A stretch of DNA of 63,552 nt, from assembly GCF_000524195.1 (NCBI RefSeq), contig NW_020170481.1, positions 236,738 to 300,289 on the forward strand. Direction: 5' to 3'. Each line of letters starts with the position of its first letter. The stretch's first letter is position 1. The notes under the pieces are model-generated. The model saw only the letters and a program-made list of their open reading frames with translations. It had not been told where the DNA came from and made no database searches. Both the position numbers and the translations under genes were made by a program. Positions 1-12,400 of this stretch are shown here, piece by piece. Source of the stretch: Echinococcus granulosus. Its lineage: Eukaryota; Platyhelminthes; Cestoda; Cyclophyllidea; Taeniidae.

Positions 1-3000
1 ATATTGTCAGTAGTGTGGAGGACCACGAGGTAGGTGGTCAACAAGGCATGTTCCAGGGCACTCATAATTTCACTTTTCGTTGCGAAATATTGCCAAAAAA
101 TTTGGGCAATAAGTAAGTGCGAGAAAAACAAGCTATTTTAAGAAGTAGATTCAAGGCGTAGATTTCCTACCTATTTTGGGGTAACTTTGTTCCATTATTC
201 AGGCAGTACAGTACCCCTCAAATAGATCAAGTAGCCTTAATTTGCTTTAAGTTCGCCAAATCAGGAGTAAAGGTGGGTTACATTAAGTGCAATTTGGCAG
301 AGACTGCTGGAAACGGGTACGCAGTTACGTGATCAGAAAGGCTACTCAGACAGAGCATGCAACCGTGGGTAAATGTCCACCGCCTTAAAGCTTTGGAAAG
401 GAGCACTTATGGATGAAGCTGGCGGAAGTGGGAGGCCAGAAGTGTCAAGGTTTGGGTGTACTTCATGGCTAAGTCAGTGTATATGCATAAAAGTAGGACG
501 ATATGTTCTTCCATGTTATAGGTTCGGCTCGATGATCATTTGTCATGGCAGCTTCAAGGTGTTTCCTGAGGACGTGGTGGTGTAATTTGATAGTTTGCAA
601 GGCTAGGTCAAAGGTAGTGGTATTCCTTATCCATCTATCTGTCCATTAATCCACCCATCCATGCATCTAGCCGTCTGAAGCTTTACATCTGCCAAACTTT
701 CCCTTATTCAACCACCGTACTTCCTTTGTAAAATGAGCACGTAGATTTGCTGAAAGTAGAACATGATCGCTCAACTCGAAAAGGCCTTGACCTCAACAAT
801 GCGTGTGGCATTTGGGTTTGTAGCAAAGGATCCAAGATCACCCCTCTACGTGACCGATTACCGCAGTAGCAACAACAAAAAATTTCTCCTTCCAGATTAA
901 CCAATGCATACGTTCAAAAATGAAGGCGCCGATTTACTTCTTTACCTTTTAATAGCCCTAAGCGAATTCCCGAAGATTAATTTGCCATTCCATTCTTAAA
1001 GCCAAACGAATATTTATGATCATGGGTAAGACAGTTCAGCATTTTGAGGTAATTTTAGAGGAAATGGAATCCCCTTCCCAGTGGGATAAAATAAACTCTC
1101 AGAATGATTTTAATTTATTACTCAACAGTGGATAAATCAAATAATAATGATGATTTTTTCTCCGGCCAAATCTGCTGGACGGATTCACGTCAATCCGAGA
1201 CTTTAAAATCAGTTACCGCCGACCTACTGAATTAGATATCTAGTAGTAGCCGGGCCATCATACAAATTTTTATTGGTGGATACATGAGTAGACAAGGTGC
1301 GATCGTGCGTTTATCCAACGACCCATTCTAACAGAAAAGGCTAAAATTTTCCGACCTCCAGTATGATATGCAAAGAAATTTTGGGGTTCTGCAAGAGTTT
1401 TCCACCTCCCTGACAGCAAATTGAAGGCGGTTGGCCCACCCATTCTTGACATTTGTTCTTCCCTCATGCTTGTTGCTCACCTAAGAGACGTTTATCTCCT
1501 TTCTTTCCCCAATTGTAGTTCGTTTAAGAGGGTAAATTTATATTTTATGTCTATGCACTTAAAGTCAATGAAAATGTACAACTTTTAACGGGCAAGTCTG
1601 CCACATCGTCAGGGAAGACCTTGCAACGTGCTTCCGGATGCCTAAATGCTTTCTCCGACGGCCTTTATAACCTCGCGGTTGATGTCTAGCCCGCTTTATG
1701 ATCCCCTCGGTGGTGGGGGTGAAGGTTGGTCATTAATAGATGAGGAGTTTTTCAAAGCTGCTCCTATTTACGCACAAAAATGAAAATATTTTGAAGCTGC
1801 TTTGGTTAATTCAAACATTTGAGGACTTGGATTAATGATTCTCTTAGTTCAAAGGATCGAGGGCTAATAAATTTTGACTAAACTTGTAGATTTACCTTAA
1901 CCACACCACATTGCAGACGTGAAGCTGCTAATAAATAATTTGCCCCAAGAAAGTACCGAAAAACCCTAAAAATGTTGTCTCGTTTCGAGGGGCCACGAAA
2001 TAGTAACACCTTGTAAGTTGTGGGAACTTCTACTTACCTTACTGCAGTTTTTGGGTACGTAGTTGATTGCCTCGCTCGCTGAAGGATTTCCAAATGGAGG
2101 TTTTCACCGCCTAGGTTTAAAGTACGGCCTGGTGTACAGAGGAGTACTTGGGGAGCCTCACCTCTTGCGCATTTCCTCTCAGATGACCTCAGAGGGCAAG
2201 CGGAGTGCTAGCCCATGACTTTCTTAGTTAATCAGAAGATGAGTAAGAAAAGCGCTGACTGGGAATATTTCTAGAGGGTGAAGCGCCTCTTCTGAGGTTG
2301 TACATGACCCCAGTAAGTGGTTTAGTCTACCACTGCAACCAATTCAAGTGACCCAAACATAACCAATCAGGCAATTTGATTGATCTTTTAGAGGAAGAGA
2401 GGTCGTTCGACTTGACAGGTCATTGCTCCCCCTGAAATGTCTGAAAAACTAGTCGCGTTTAGCTGACAAATTCAATGCAGGCAGATCCCAACTGTTCACA
2501 TCAAACAGGGATGTCAAGGCTCATGCTACTCACGAAAACCAGTTAAGTAATATTAAGGTGGCAATTGCAAGGTAGGAAGGTATATTTGAGCTGTCCGATC
2601 GCACTGCAAAAAACCCTAGACTGAGGTCTTTCTTGCAAGCAAACCAATTACGTGACTGACAGATATGAAATAGTCACATAACGGAGGCAGAAGAAGGCGC
2701 TGACACGGAGAGATTTCACATCCTTTCAACTGGCCTTTCTTTAGCACCAAATATTACCACATCGTCTCCAGCCACTTCTCTCAAAGGATAAAGGCTATAT
2801 TAAACACCTTGAATATTATAGGTATCTCAACATTTACAAACTTGTTTTATGCTGTCATGGAGCCGGGGCAATCACTTAGTTGGGAATTTTATTGCCCACA
2901 TGTTAAGAGGTACTTACTTTGTCAGGCTTAAAGCCGGCGAGTATACAGGGACACCATTATTTCCTGGCTGATGGCTACTAAAATGGCACTAAAAGAACTA

Positions 3001-6000
3001 ATACTGGTAGGTAAATGAAGGCTAAATTATGGACTGTTAATAAGTCGTGGGGCTTTCTTTGTACCTCGCTGTAATGCTTGGTTTTGACCTGGGAGGAAGA
3101 GACTCGTAGAAGGCATTTTTTTTCGCATGAAGGCTAGAGATGCATCAGTCCCTCCTTGCGATCCGTCTTCCTCTTGATACGCCTTAACAGTCGCCTGCCA
3201 AGTCCGACCCACCCTCAACTCCTCTAATGTTGGTTTAATCCCTCCATGCTATCAAAGCAGAAGCAGTACCTCCTCAAAGTCAGCGATGAAAAAGTCATAA
3301 AACTGTGTGTGAATAATTGTACGCGATGGGATGGAACAATGACATTCTCGGCTTCCGGTGGGTTGACAATTTGCATAACGCTGTGTTTTACTTCTAATTT
3401 TAGGTCTGCGAAATAGTACGGGGAAAAACGCCTTTTTGCTCCGCTTTGCTCTACTGCCCGACTGTCCGATCCCTTGCGGAGGGATGCCTCATCGTAATTC
3501 CTAAACCAAAGAGTAGGGCAGAAGCCCGTTTATTGGAACGGAGAGTTGGAGGGTAATCTCCCAGTTGAGGAAACAAGATCGTGCTATACGATCCATGCGC
3601 TGCCGCATTACACACCTCAAAGGCGAGCAACATTTCGCCCCCATTTGATGTGTGTAGATACACGTGTGTGGTTTACTGCCGATCAGATTATTCACGGTGA
3701 ATTATTCACTTCCTGAAGTCAAAATACCTGCGATGCATCCCGTAGTCGCATGACACAAATAAGGCAGTCAGAAGTAGTGACTCAGAGGGGAAGGAAACTG
3801 ATATAGGCTGCCTCCTAATCCTAGTCGCCTCCCATCTGGCCAAGTAGTGATTAACATCTAGCCATGGTATTTGATGCCAACATGCAGAATAGAATGAACA
3901 GCTGCTAAGGTAAAACGGAGACAATCATAAAAATAGCTCGGGTTAGGTTTTTTGCCTGTCGGTAAAAGTGCTTCAGCAACCATTTTGCGCCGTGGTGGAA
4001 AAAGGCAGAGATTGCCGAATCCCCCTGAGCGGGAGTCCAGATGTATGGCCTTATTAGGCCTAAGCTAAATAAAGTCCGGATGAATTCAAAAATGATATTT
4101 ATGCCATAATACTATTTACGACGGCGATTATGTCCCTTGGGTCTTGAAAAACTGAAGTGGTGTAAATAACCCTGCAGTATTTTGGCGCTTTTAAACTACC
4201 TACTAGTATAGTGTAAGTAACATTTTTAACTTTGCAAATTTTGCAAAAAAGACCGGTTTTCTAAATGCCGCAAATTTGCTGTCTCATTTTGAGCTATTTT
4301 TTAGCACATTTATGCATAAGAAACTCACTGTCACTCAATTGATTGACGAATTTGTGCATAGCTTATTTCTGATAGTTGAACCATGGGTTTTCAAGAACAG
4401 TGTTTTTGCAGGTGTATTACCCTTCTAAATTACTTTACAATAGGTGAAAACTCCTTCAAAACACATCTAATAATTTTTGTGCTTGTCATTAAATCAGCTG
4501 ATTTAAAACACGCAGAAAAAAAAATGCGGTATAAACGAATTTCACTTTAAGCTGTGTCAACGGCTGGTGCGTCGCTATAGAAGGGGAAAAAAGACTTAAA
4601 TCGTTTGATTTTTGCATAAAAAAACAGGAGTCTTCACTTTCTTAATACCTACCTTCAAAATTTTAATTTCCGGTGGTCCTTCTGCTGGGAGTTATGAAAA
4701 GTCGCGTTGGTGGGAGAGTTGAGGCGAGTGCTTAATCATTTCCAACAGAGGCACTAGGTGAAAGCTTCCGCCGTGTCTAATTCCAGCAGTGATGGTTTAA
4801 TTAACACTCCTACTGCCAGAAAGGAAACAGCTTTAATTGACTTCCTCACTTCCATGCGATGCTTATTTAAGTAAGTCTAAGTGGGAATAGGGGAAAAAAG
4901 AATGTTGTGCGAATTGAAGTACTTTACTGTCTAATTGTGTAGCCAAGATTTTGGTGTCAGCATCAATAACTTTTCTGTTTCTCTCCTTTAGATCAAAACT
5001 TGATGGTGCTGTTTCCGACACGCACTCGTCACACATACGTGACGCTGGTTAACAAGTATAAATTATAAAAAATAATTTCAAACAGCTGAATTCTTAAAAA
5101 CGGTGAGTTTTAAGGATGGGTGGTTTCCGGTTATTTTCACTTTGCTTAAGGGTAGTGATAGACGCGACATTGTCGGAGAGACAGGGTTTCCCTTAGCACT
5201 GGGATTTGTAAATAGAGGGTATGTATCTGAAGCATGCAAACTTAGTGCAGCAATCACAGAGTAATACTTTCAGAGATGTTTACTTTTGGTGGATCAGATG
5301 CAAAAGCCACAACCGCGAGAAATGATAAAGGAATTGAGTAACGCTTACCAAAGTTGGATTTTGGACTTATAACAGGTTCACATCAAAAGGTCGTGTATAT
5401 GAGAGATGTCCTCTATTTCTAGCCTAGACTCAGCGTCACACATATGTGAAACCTTTCATTCACGTTTTTAATATAATTGGTTATATATAACCATAATACC
5501 TACCAATTGGAACAATTTTAATTGATTAAGTAGATAACAAATTTTCATGTCCTGTTGACTATAATGCACTTTTTTAGCTGTTCGATACAAAGATGATCTA
5601 ATTTCCAGTGATCGGTTTCGCCCATCAAGGCTTGATGGGTGAGAAAACCCGCTGTCTTGAAATAAGTGAAACTTACCTTAATTTTCATGACCACAGAGAA
5701 ATTATCTCCCCGCCTTCACTGGTCACTAATCTAACTCATTTTCAAGCGCTAAGGCAAGCATTTGGATTGTGTGTGCGTACCACATCACACAGCTCCTTAA
5801 TCGTGGGGATAGATTGGCTTATTGCATGCGGCCTGCTAACTGGCGCCAAATAACACCCCTCGCTCGCTTATTCTCCCTTGCTTCCCACCCCCCTCACTTC
5901 TCCTCCTTCCCCACCATTTGGCGACATTCAAACACTCACGTAACACAACATGAATTGAATGAAGAAAGGAATGAAGTTTCGGCTCTCCTGCAGTCAGTTA

Positions 6001-7440
6001 GTTAGCAAAGTTGTGTGTTAGGGGGTGGGAAGGAGGAAGATGGGCCAAGATTACATCTTTCATAGCTCCCTAAACTGTGGTTAGTGGATAGAAGGGAGGA
6101 ACAGGCTTTCCAGCCTCACCTCCCCTCTCTCCCTCTTTTCTCATATTGTGTCTGGCGCCAATGACTTGCGTGTTCAGTATTTAGAACTGAGACACGCGAG
6201 ATGATGATGATCTGAGGATGGCGATGATGTTGATAATAATTCTCAATATGGGCTGATAAGTTAAACTCGGGGTGGTGAGGGAGATGTTAGTGGTGGTGGT
6301 GGTAGCAGTAGATTTGCCTTCAGGAGACTAACTGCAATTGCGTGCTCATGTTCGTATATGCACGTCGTACTCTGTCTCTCTTTCCCCCACCATCACCTCC
6401 CCGTAGCCTAATTCTACCCCTCCTCATACACGACGACAATTTATGCGAGCTTCACATGAACCAAGCACAACAACAGCAGCCATGAATGTGCATGCTGATG
6501 GTAGCATTTGTCCTCGTACATCATATGCTGTAATCGGAAAATGCTAAATGTGTTTTAGATACTAAAATGGTAGTTTTATATTCCTGTACAAGCCAGAGTG
6601 TGTGATTTTATGCAGAGGGGAAAAACGACAGGCCAAATTTGAGACCATGATGGCTTAAAAACCCTTTTTTAACAGTTGTTTAAATCGACTGCTACAAGTA
6701 TAAAATCGACTTCAACTCCGTTCTACATCTGCTAAGTTTAACCAACATTTGACAGTAGGAGAACTGAGGGGAAGGGGGAGGTGAAGAAGTGAAGGGCGCA
6801 AAAAGAGTCGCACTGATGGCAGACTGAGGTAATTATACGTGGACTTGCCAATGTACGCATATAGGAATGGTTATGGACTGTGCATATCCCTTTCCCAATG
6901 TTGGACTACTGTCGGGGCTTCTTGACGTTTGTAATCCATCCGCAGTTATTTGTCATTAGAGAATAACGTAGTCGTTGCGATTTCATTGAAAAGTATTCAA
7001 GTTTGACTTTTAAACAAACTACCAAATTTTGACATTGAATTTGGTTAGATTGAAAAAAGAACCGGAAAATTTATCTATTTTGTTAAACGGAACTTACAAA
7101 GATCCTTCCTTTTTTCCCGAATACATGGTCTCAAGATTAACTACCGCTATTTGCTGCTTAATTTTGAAGTCAGTTTTTTGAGTTTTTTAGTACCTTCGGT
7201 GGGAATAACAAATAAATTCAATTGCAGAAAATTGCTTAAAAAGTAGCAAATAGAACTGGCGTGTAATTGCTGTTTTATAAAAGATGACGTTCTACATGAG
7301 ACGCGCACTTTACACACTTTAACAGTGTATTAGCCCTAATTTTCGATAAAATAGGTACAAATGAAACCTTATTTAATTATTTTTGCGCATCCATTAATCA
7401 GGCGGACTCAGTAAACCACAGTTGTATGCATATGCGCAAT
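1..7440. other. intergenic / 5' flank of the EMX gene, no gene recognised
   Basis: I found no convincing exon here. Open stretches are short (under about 85 codons), lack splice-site support and have no recognisable domain. The segment is mixed AT-rich sequence. Around 6,190-6,310 it has simple-sequence tracts (ATG/GAT and GGT repeats). A perfect 16-bp palindrome (TGGTTATATATAACCA) sits at 5,478-5,493. Because it lies directly upstream of a homeobox developmental gene, it is a plausible place for cis-regulatory DNA, but that is inference from position only. Confidence 0.5.
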
Positions 7441-7455
7441 CGGGCCTCGAATTGA

Positions 7456-7580
7456 CCAATCATCAGGCGATAATGTGTACCCGGGGGGAGCATGGCCACC
7501 AATTAGCGTGCCTAATGAGAGTGCAAGCGAGACAGCTAGCCAATCAGCAAACGTCTTCCACGCTTCTTACCCTATAAAAT
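7456..7580 (+). promoter_or_regulatory. core promoter of the EMX-like gene (CCAAT boxes and TATA box)
   Basis: Three CCAAT pentamers occur at 7,456-7,460, 7,499-7,503 and 7,540-7,544. A TATA box (TATAAAAT) follows at 7,573-7,580. The spacing is that of a conventional RNA polymerase II promoter. A start site about 30 bp downstream of the TATA box would fall near 7,603. That is after the first ATG (7,599) and just before the in-frame ATG at 7,608, which bears on the choice of start codon. Confidence 0.55.
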
Positions 7581-7598
7581 GCGGCGACTACTAATACG

Positions 7599-9240
7599 AT
7601 GCACACAATGCCTGGCTTTTCGGTAAATGAGCTGATGTCACCCCAGGTTACCATCGCGGGCCTCCTGCAAGGATCTACACTACCCTCAGAAGTGACCCTT
7701 CAAGACGCGAACCCATTAACCAATCAAAGCTTCCGTATGCGAGAGAGTAATTTTGACGTCTACCGAAGTGCGTTCAACATGTTGGGCCTAATCATGAAGG
7801 GGAGGGAGAAGTGCTTAGAGGTGTCGACCCCTCCCTTTGGTGGGTGCCTTGCCTATCCTCTGGACCGGGGCACAAGATCCGAGGAAATGGGCCAATGTTT
7901 CTTTCCACCATTACATTCACAATACTTAAACGATTCGTTATCGTATGGAGCCCTTTTTGGTGGTAAGCAGTTGACGAAATTGCTTTTAAGCAGAAAGGTT
8001 TTATTAGTTTTTAATACAATGCAATAACTTAACCTTTGTGCAATTATTTGAACCATGATAGATGCCATGTGAAGCTCTTAGAGAATGTGGTGCTTTAAAA
8101 TTTGCTAATCAGATATCAATTAACCTTTGCAAATTTAAATCATTCCCACAGAAGAAGAGTTAAGAGGTCAAAAGCTTAGTTTTTGGAAGCGAAATAAATC
8201 TCAAAGTCTAAAGAATTTACATTGGCAATTCAAATCAAATCAACATCCCCTTTAGCAAGAAAATAACAAAAAATGAGTTCTTGGCAAGTTTTTATTGAAA
8301 ATACATAAAAATCTTTTAACCCACTAAAAGTTTTTTTTTTCTTGATTACACGATCATCTATTGGCGGATAGGCACAACCTGTCAAAATAAATGATAAATA
8401 GCGCAAATTTTGGTTGGTCGTCCAACTTAAAAATGTAAATCTGACTAATGGAGGGTAATTTTTTTGACTTTCTCGTGCATGTAGATGCTGCGGCCAACAG
8501 CATTCGACCCTATCGCAAACCGAAGCGCATTCGAACGGCCTTCTCGCCCTCCCAACTGCTGCGATTGGAGAACGCGTTCGAAATGAATCACTATGTCGTA
8601 GGTCAGGAGAGAAGACGACTTGCAGAGTCGCTTAGTCTTACGGAAACTCAGGTAATACTGCTTAATTAATAATGTGCAAACTCTTGAGTTATTTTTGATA
8701 ATGTTAAAGCATGTAGGAGTCTAGACATACTTATATTTTGAAGTTCTGGAAGTGCTGGAAATTGAGGTTGAAATAATCTTATAGGTGAAGGTGTGGTTCC
8801 AGAACCGTCGAACCAAATTCAAACGTCTCTGTTTGGAAGAGGAGGAGGGAGGTGGAAATAGAGGAGGCGACCAAGAGAAAGCTAGTGGTGGTAGCGCCTG
8901 TGACGACCGAGGTGATGGTGAGCCTCTTCCTCCCTCCAAAATCCTCCATTCTCCCACTCCCTCTACCCTCGAGTCGCGTGAAGGTTTTGATGACTCCACA
9001 TCACCTGCACCTCCTTCACAAAATGAGGAAGTAGCACTTAACCTGAGTACTTCCGCTACCACCTCTAAGGTCGTTTGCACTGCCTTGCCCCCACCTCCGC
9101 AATCCTCGAGCACGGCTACAACATCTACGCCCGCTGAGCGAGTGATGTTCCACCCCCTTAGCAGTCTCCTAGCCTTTCAGGATGAGATGCGTCAACTGTT
9201 GCAGTCCCGATCTTTGAATGTGTGGACGCCACCCCTTTAA
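7599..9240 (+). CDS. EMX: EMX/empty spiracles-type homeodomain transcription factor
   Basis: Nuclear DNA-binding transcription factor of the EMX/ems class, whose members pattern the anterior head and nervous system in animals. Three exons join in phase: 7,599-7,962, 8,485-8,651 and 8,785-9,240 (328 aa). Exon 2 encodes most of the homeodomain (about residues 134-193), starting [17 protein letters not shown] and including the class-typical NHYVVG stretch. The intron falls between homeodomain residues 44 and 45, directly before [14 protein letters not shown], a position known for ems/EMX genes. Residue 50 is Gln. The tail after the homeodomain is acidic, then Ser/Thr/Pro-rich. The start could be 7,599 or the ATG at 7,608, because the TATA box is only 26 bp before the first ATG. 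An AATAAA signal lies at 9,315-9,320. Family assignment is secure; the extent of the N terminus is less so. Confidence 0.92.
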
Positions 9241-9449
9241 GGAATCAATTCCTTTGACCTTGATGCTCCTTTATTGACCTTCTTGATAAGTTGAATGTGA
9301 TAGTGGAGACGTATAATAAACTAATTTTACAGACTTCACGGTATTTCATTTTATATGTCAATTATGGGATGACACTGGGGTCAAAGGGTACGTTTATGTG
9401 AGAGGGGGCAAACTATCTGTGTGAGAGGGGAGAACGACTGGTTTCGCGA

Positions 9450-12400
9450 TTATTCCAACAGAGTACTCTTATGGAGTTCCTGAATGCCTGGAGAGTCCAA
9501 CGCCAACACAACCTGCTCCAGACGATGCACGATCTCAAAATCCGGCACGCATAAATAATCGCACTTGAGATTGAGTAGTCGAGCCACCACACTCCGGAAC
9601 TCTAGCAGCTAGATGGAAAGAACAAAAATAAAACAACCCCGAGGTTAGTGTTCAAGCGAATGCCTTCGTAGTTCAAATAATTGCTTTTGAACGATGAGGT
9701 GGCGCTCCTGACCTCAAAGTAGTCGGTCCGTTGCCTAATCCAACATCAGAGAAAGCAAAACAACTTTTTCTTTTCACCAACTCTTTCCACTTTCGAGCCC
9801 ACATGTGTTCTAGTGCGGCATACATAGTTCAGACCGTTTTTCAAATAAGTGACTACCTTTGAAGGGTCCTAGACACTCGAACCAATGCGTGGTCAAGTAC
9901 TAGGTTCATTATTTAAAATCCCAAATCACTTTTTTTCACTTCCACAGCTTACTGAGGGAAAATAAATAACAATCACTAGTTTTAAAACATCATTTGCTGT
10001 TTGCGTCCGAAAAACGCGATAAAAGTCGCATCAAGATATTCTTGTGGTCGGACTGGTTGAACACTTTTGAATTGTCCGACCACAAGTTACCTCTATTACA
10101 GCCTGTCTGTAGTCTCATCTTAATCTCTTCCTCGTTTTGGAGTTAAACACCGATTTTTTCCGATTAATTACACTTACCTGGTCTTCCGAACGCCGAACAC
10201 TGTCCAGTTCGCCTTCCAGACTGGCGATTTGCTGTTGCATGTTTCGAATAGTCAGATTTGAGGCTGTTTCCATTTGGAGTTTATCGCGTCGCAGACTCTG
10301 CGCTTCATTCTCCAATTGCTTACACTGTACTTGAAGCTCTTTAACTCGGGACTCGGCGGCATGGAGGAGGGCATTCGTACCCACAGCTGCCAACTGGTAA
10401 AGCAGAGAGGGAGTGATTTATGTGAGGATTCCTAAGTTTTTGATCCACACTCAGAATTATCATCATAATCATGAGCTGTACAAACGGGATGAGAGGGCCG
10501 GTGATGTTGCAAATCAAAGAGCATTCGTTTGCGGAGAGAAAATGAAGGTTACTTCATCTAAAGGTCAAGTATTTATCTCAATACTGGGTAATACTGACCA
10601 CTTGACATGAAGTGTACCGGCTTCACACAATCGCATTCACAGCCTTCAAAACACGCACACACACACTGGTAGATAATAAAAGTGGAAGCGCAATTTATCT
10701 TCACCTGCCATATCACGTGAATCACATCAATTATGACTCACCTTGAGTTCGGACAGTTTCGCGCTGTCAATGTCATGCCTGCACTCCCCCATTGCTTAGC
10801 AAAGGTAACACACAAAGCAGGATCAAAGGAGGGAAGAAAAAAAGGCACTTTTGCTCGAGTTTTTCGGCATGACTTTGATTTACCGACAGTTCAATAGACA
10901 TTGACAAGGCGGGAGGTCACTCAATATTTGACACGCAAATGGGGATACGGACGTTAACGCCCTGGTGATTCGCTACAGATATACAGGAATTCAGCAAATT
11001 TTCGACGAATTTTAAACATATTTCTGAAACCATGACCCAAACTGTTGCCATAGCGATAAGGCATCGGGCAACCAATCAAATTTAAGTAAATTTTATTACG
11101 AAGTAAAATGATCACATAAGCATTTTTAATAATAAAAATGGATGATTTATGCATACTCATTACAATTTACTGCTAAAACTTAACGAGAAAGCAATGCAGG
11201 AGGTTGGAAATCGACTGGGTGGTGCTAAGCTCCCCTCGGACACCCCAAGGGTGCCCTATCAATTGTGTGGCTTTCAAATGGATAAACACCTGTCGCTGGT
11301 ATGGCCCTAGCCAATTCTAGTACTCGATAAACCTCATGATTTACGAGCAGTAATTTTAAGGGTGGATTAGAGCCGAGACAATGGCCAGACATATGAGAGA
11401 ACCGTACATAACTCACGTGACCATCGGCATGCATTCGGTCTATTTGCTTTGTACTTCCGCCAAATGACTTTCAAATGGGCCTGTTGATACACGCTCATAT
11501 GCTAGCTTTACGGCTAGTTATCTTGGCTGCCCTCACTTCAGTGTTATGACTAGTCTAGGAGAGTCACTTTGTAATTACTTGCCTTTGAAAGATCTCAGTA
11601 GTCGCCATCGGTTCATGCCTAGATTGAATTGACCCCATTTCCAGCACTAAACAGACAGCATAACCTCCATCTACTCACCGCACTCTGGCTGTCACTAATC
11701 GCCTCATTTTTCAGTCGAGCATTTTCCGCCTGCAATGTGTAGACCTCCGTTCTCGTCCGCTCCAACTGTTTGGTGAGTCGCTTGTGCTCGCGATCCGTCG
11801 CAGCCGCAGAGGCAAGGTGTTTCCGGGCCTCCGCCTCCCCACCCTCCAAGTCGGCAAGACGACGGCGAAGCAGAGTTAGCTGGACCTCCAGGTCGTCATT
11901 GCGTTCGCGTAATTCACGATTTTGCTGTTGAAGTTGTGCGAGGCGTGACCGTTGGGTGACAATCTTTTCGCTCTCATTGGAGACCAGAGCCTTCACACGA
12001 ACTGAAGCATAAAATTGACCGCCTTTTTTTGTAAAATTGACAGCAGTTAATGCCAAGTTTCTGACGACGAGAAGATTGACCTAACCGCCTAACTCACCTG
12101 CGATTGCGTCCATAAGTAGGGGATATTCGCTCTCACTTTCCACATTTTTGAGCTTTAGCTGATCAACCAGTTTCGAGATCCACTGACGAAACTGCGGAGG
12201 TAAGCAATACATAAACTCTGGACATCAACCACTTAAATAATTTAAGTAGATGATTTCGCTTACATTATTTTGCTCACTTTGAAGTTTTTTAATTGTCAAC
12301 TCTGAGTTAGGAATAGCACCAGCAAGGGTGGCCTTTTCATCCTTCATCAGGGAAAGTGAAGCCAGCTTCTCCCGATGCGCCTTAACTTGAATCTCCAAGT

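Noticed and set aside
5608..6005. Overlapping 81- and 78-codon plus-strand frames upstream of EMX
   Set aside because: No splice sites, domain or start context; the region includes simple pyrimidine-rich sequence.
10742..10794. Extra exon of the coiled-coil gene
   Set aside because: Good donor and acceptor, but its length does not keep phase with the exon before it. Kept as a comment, not as an exon of the model.
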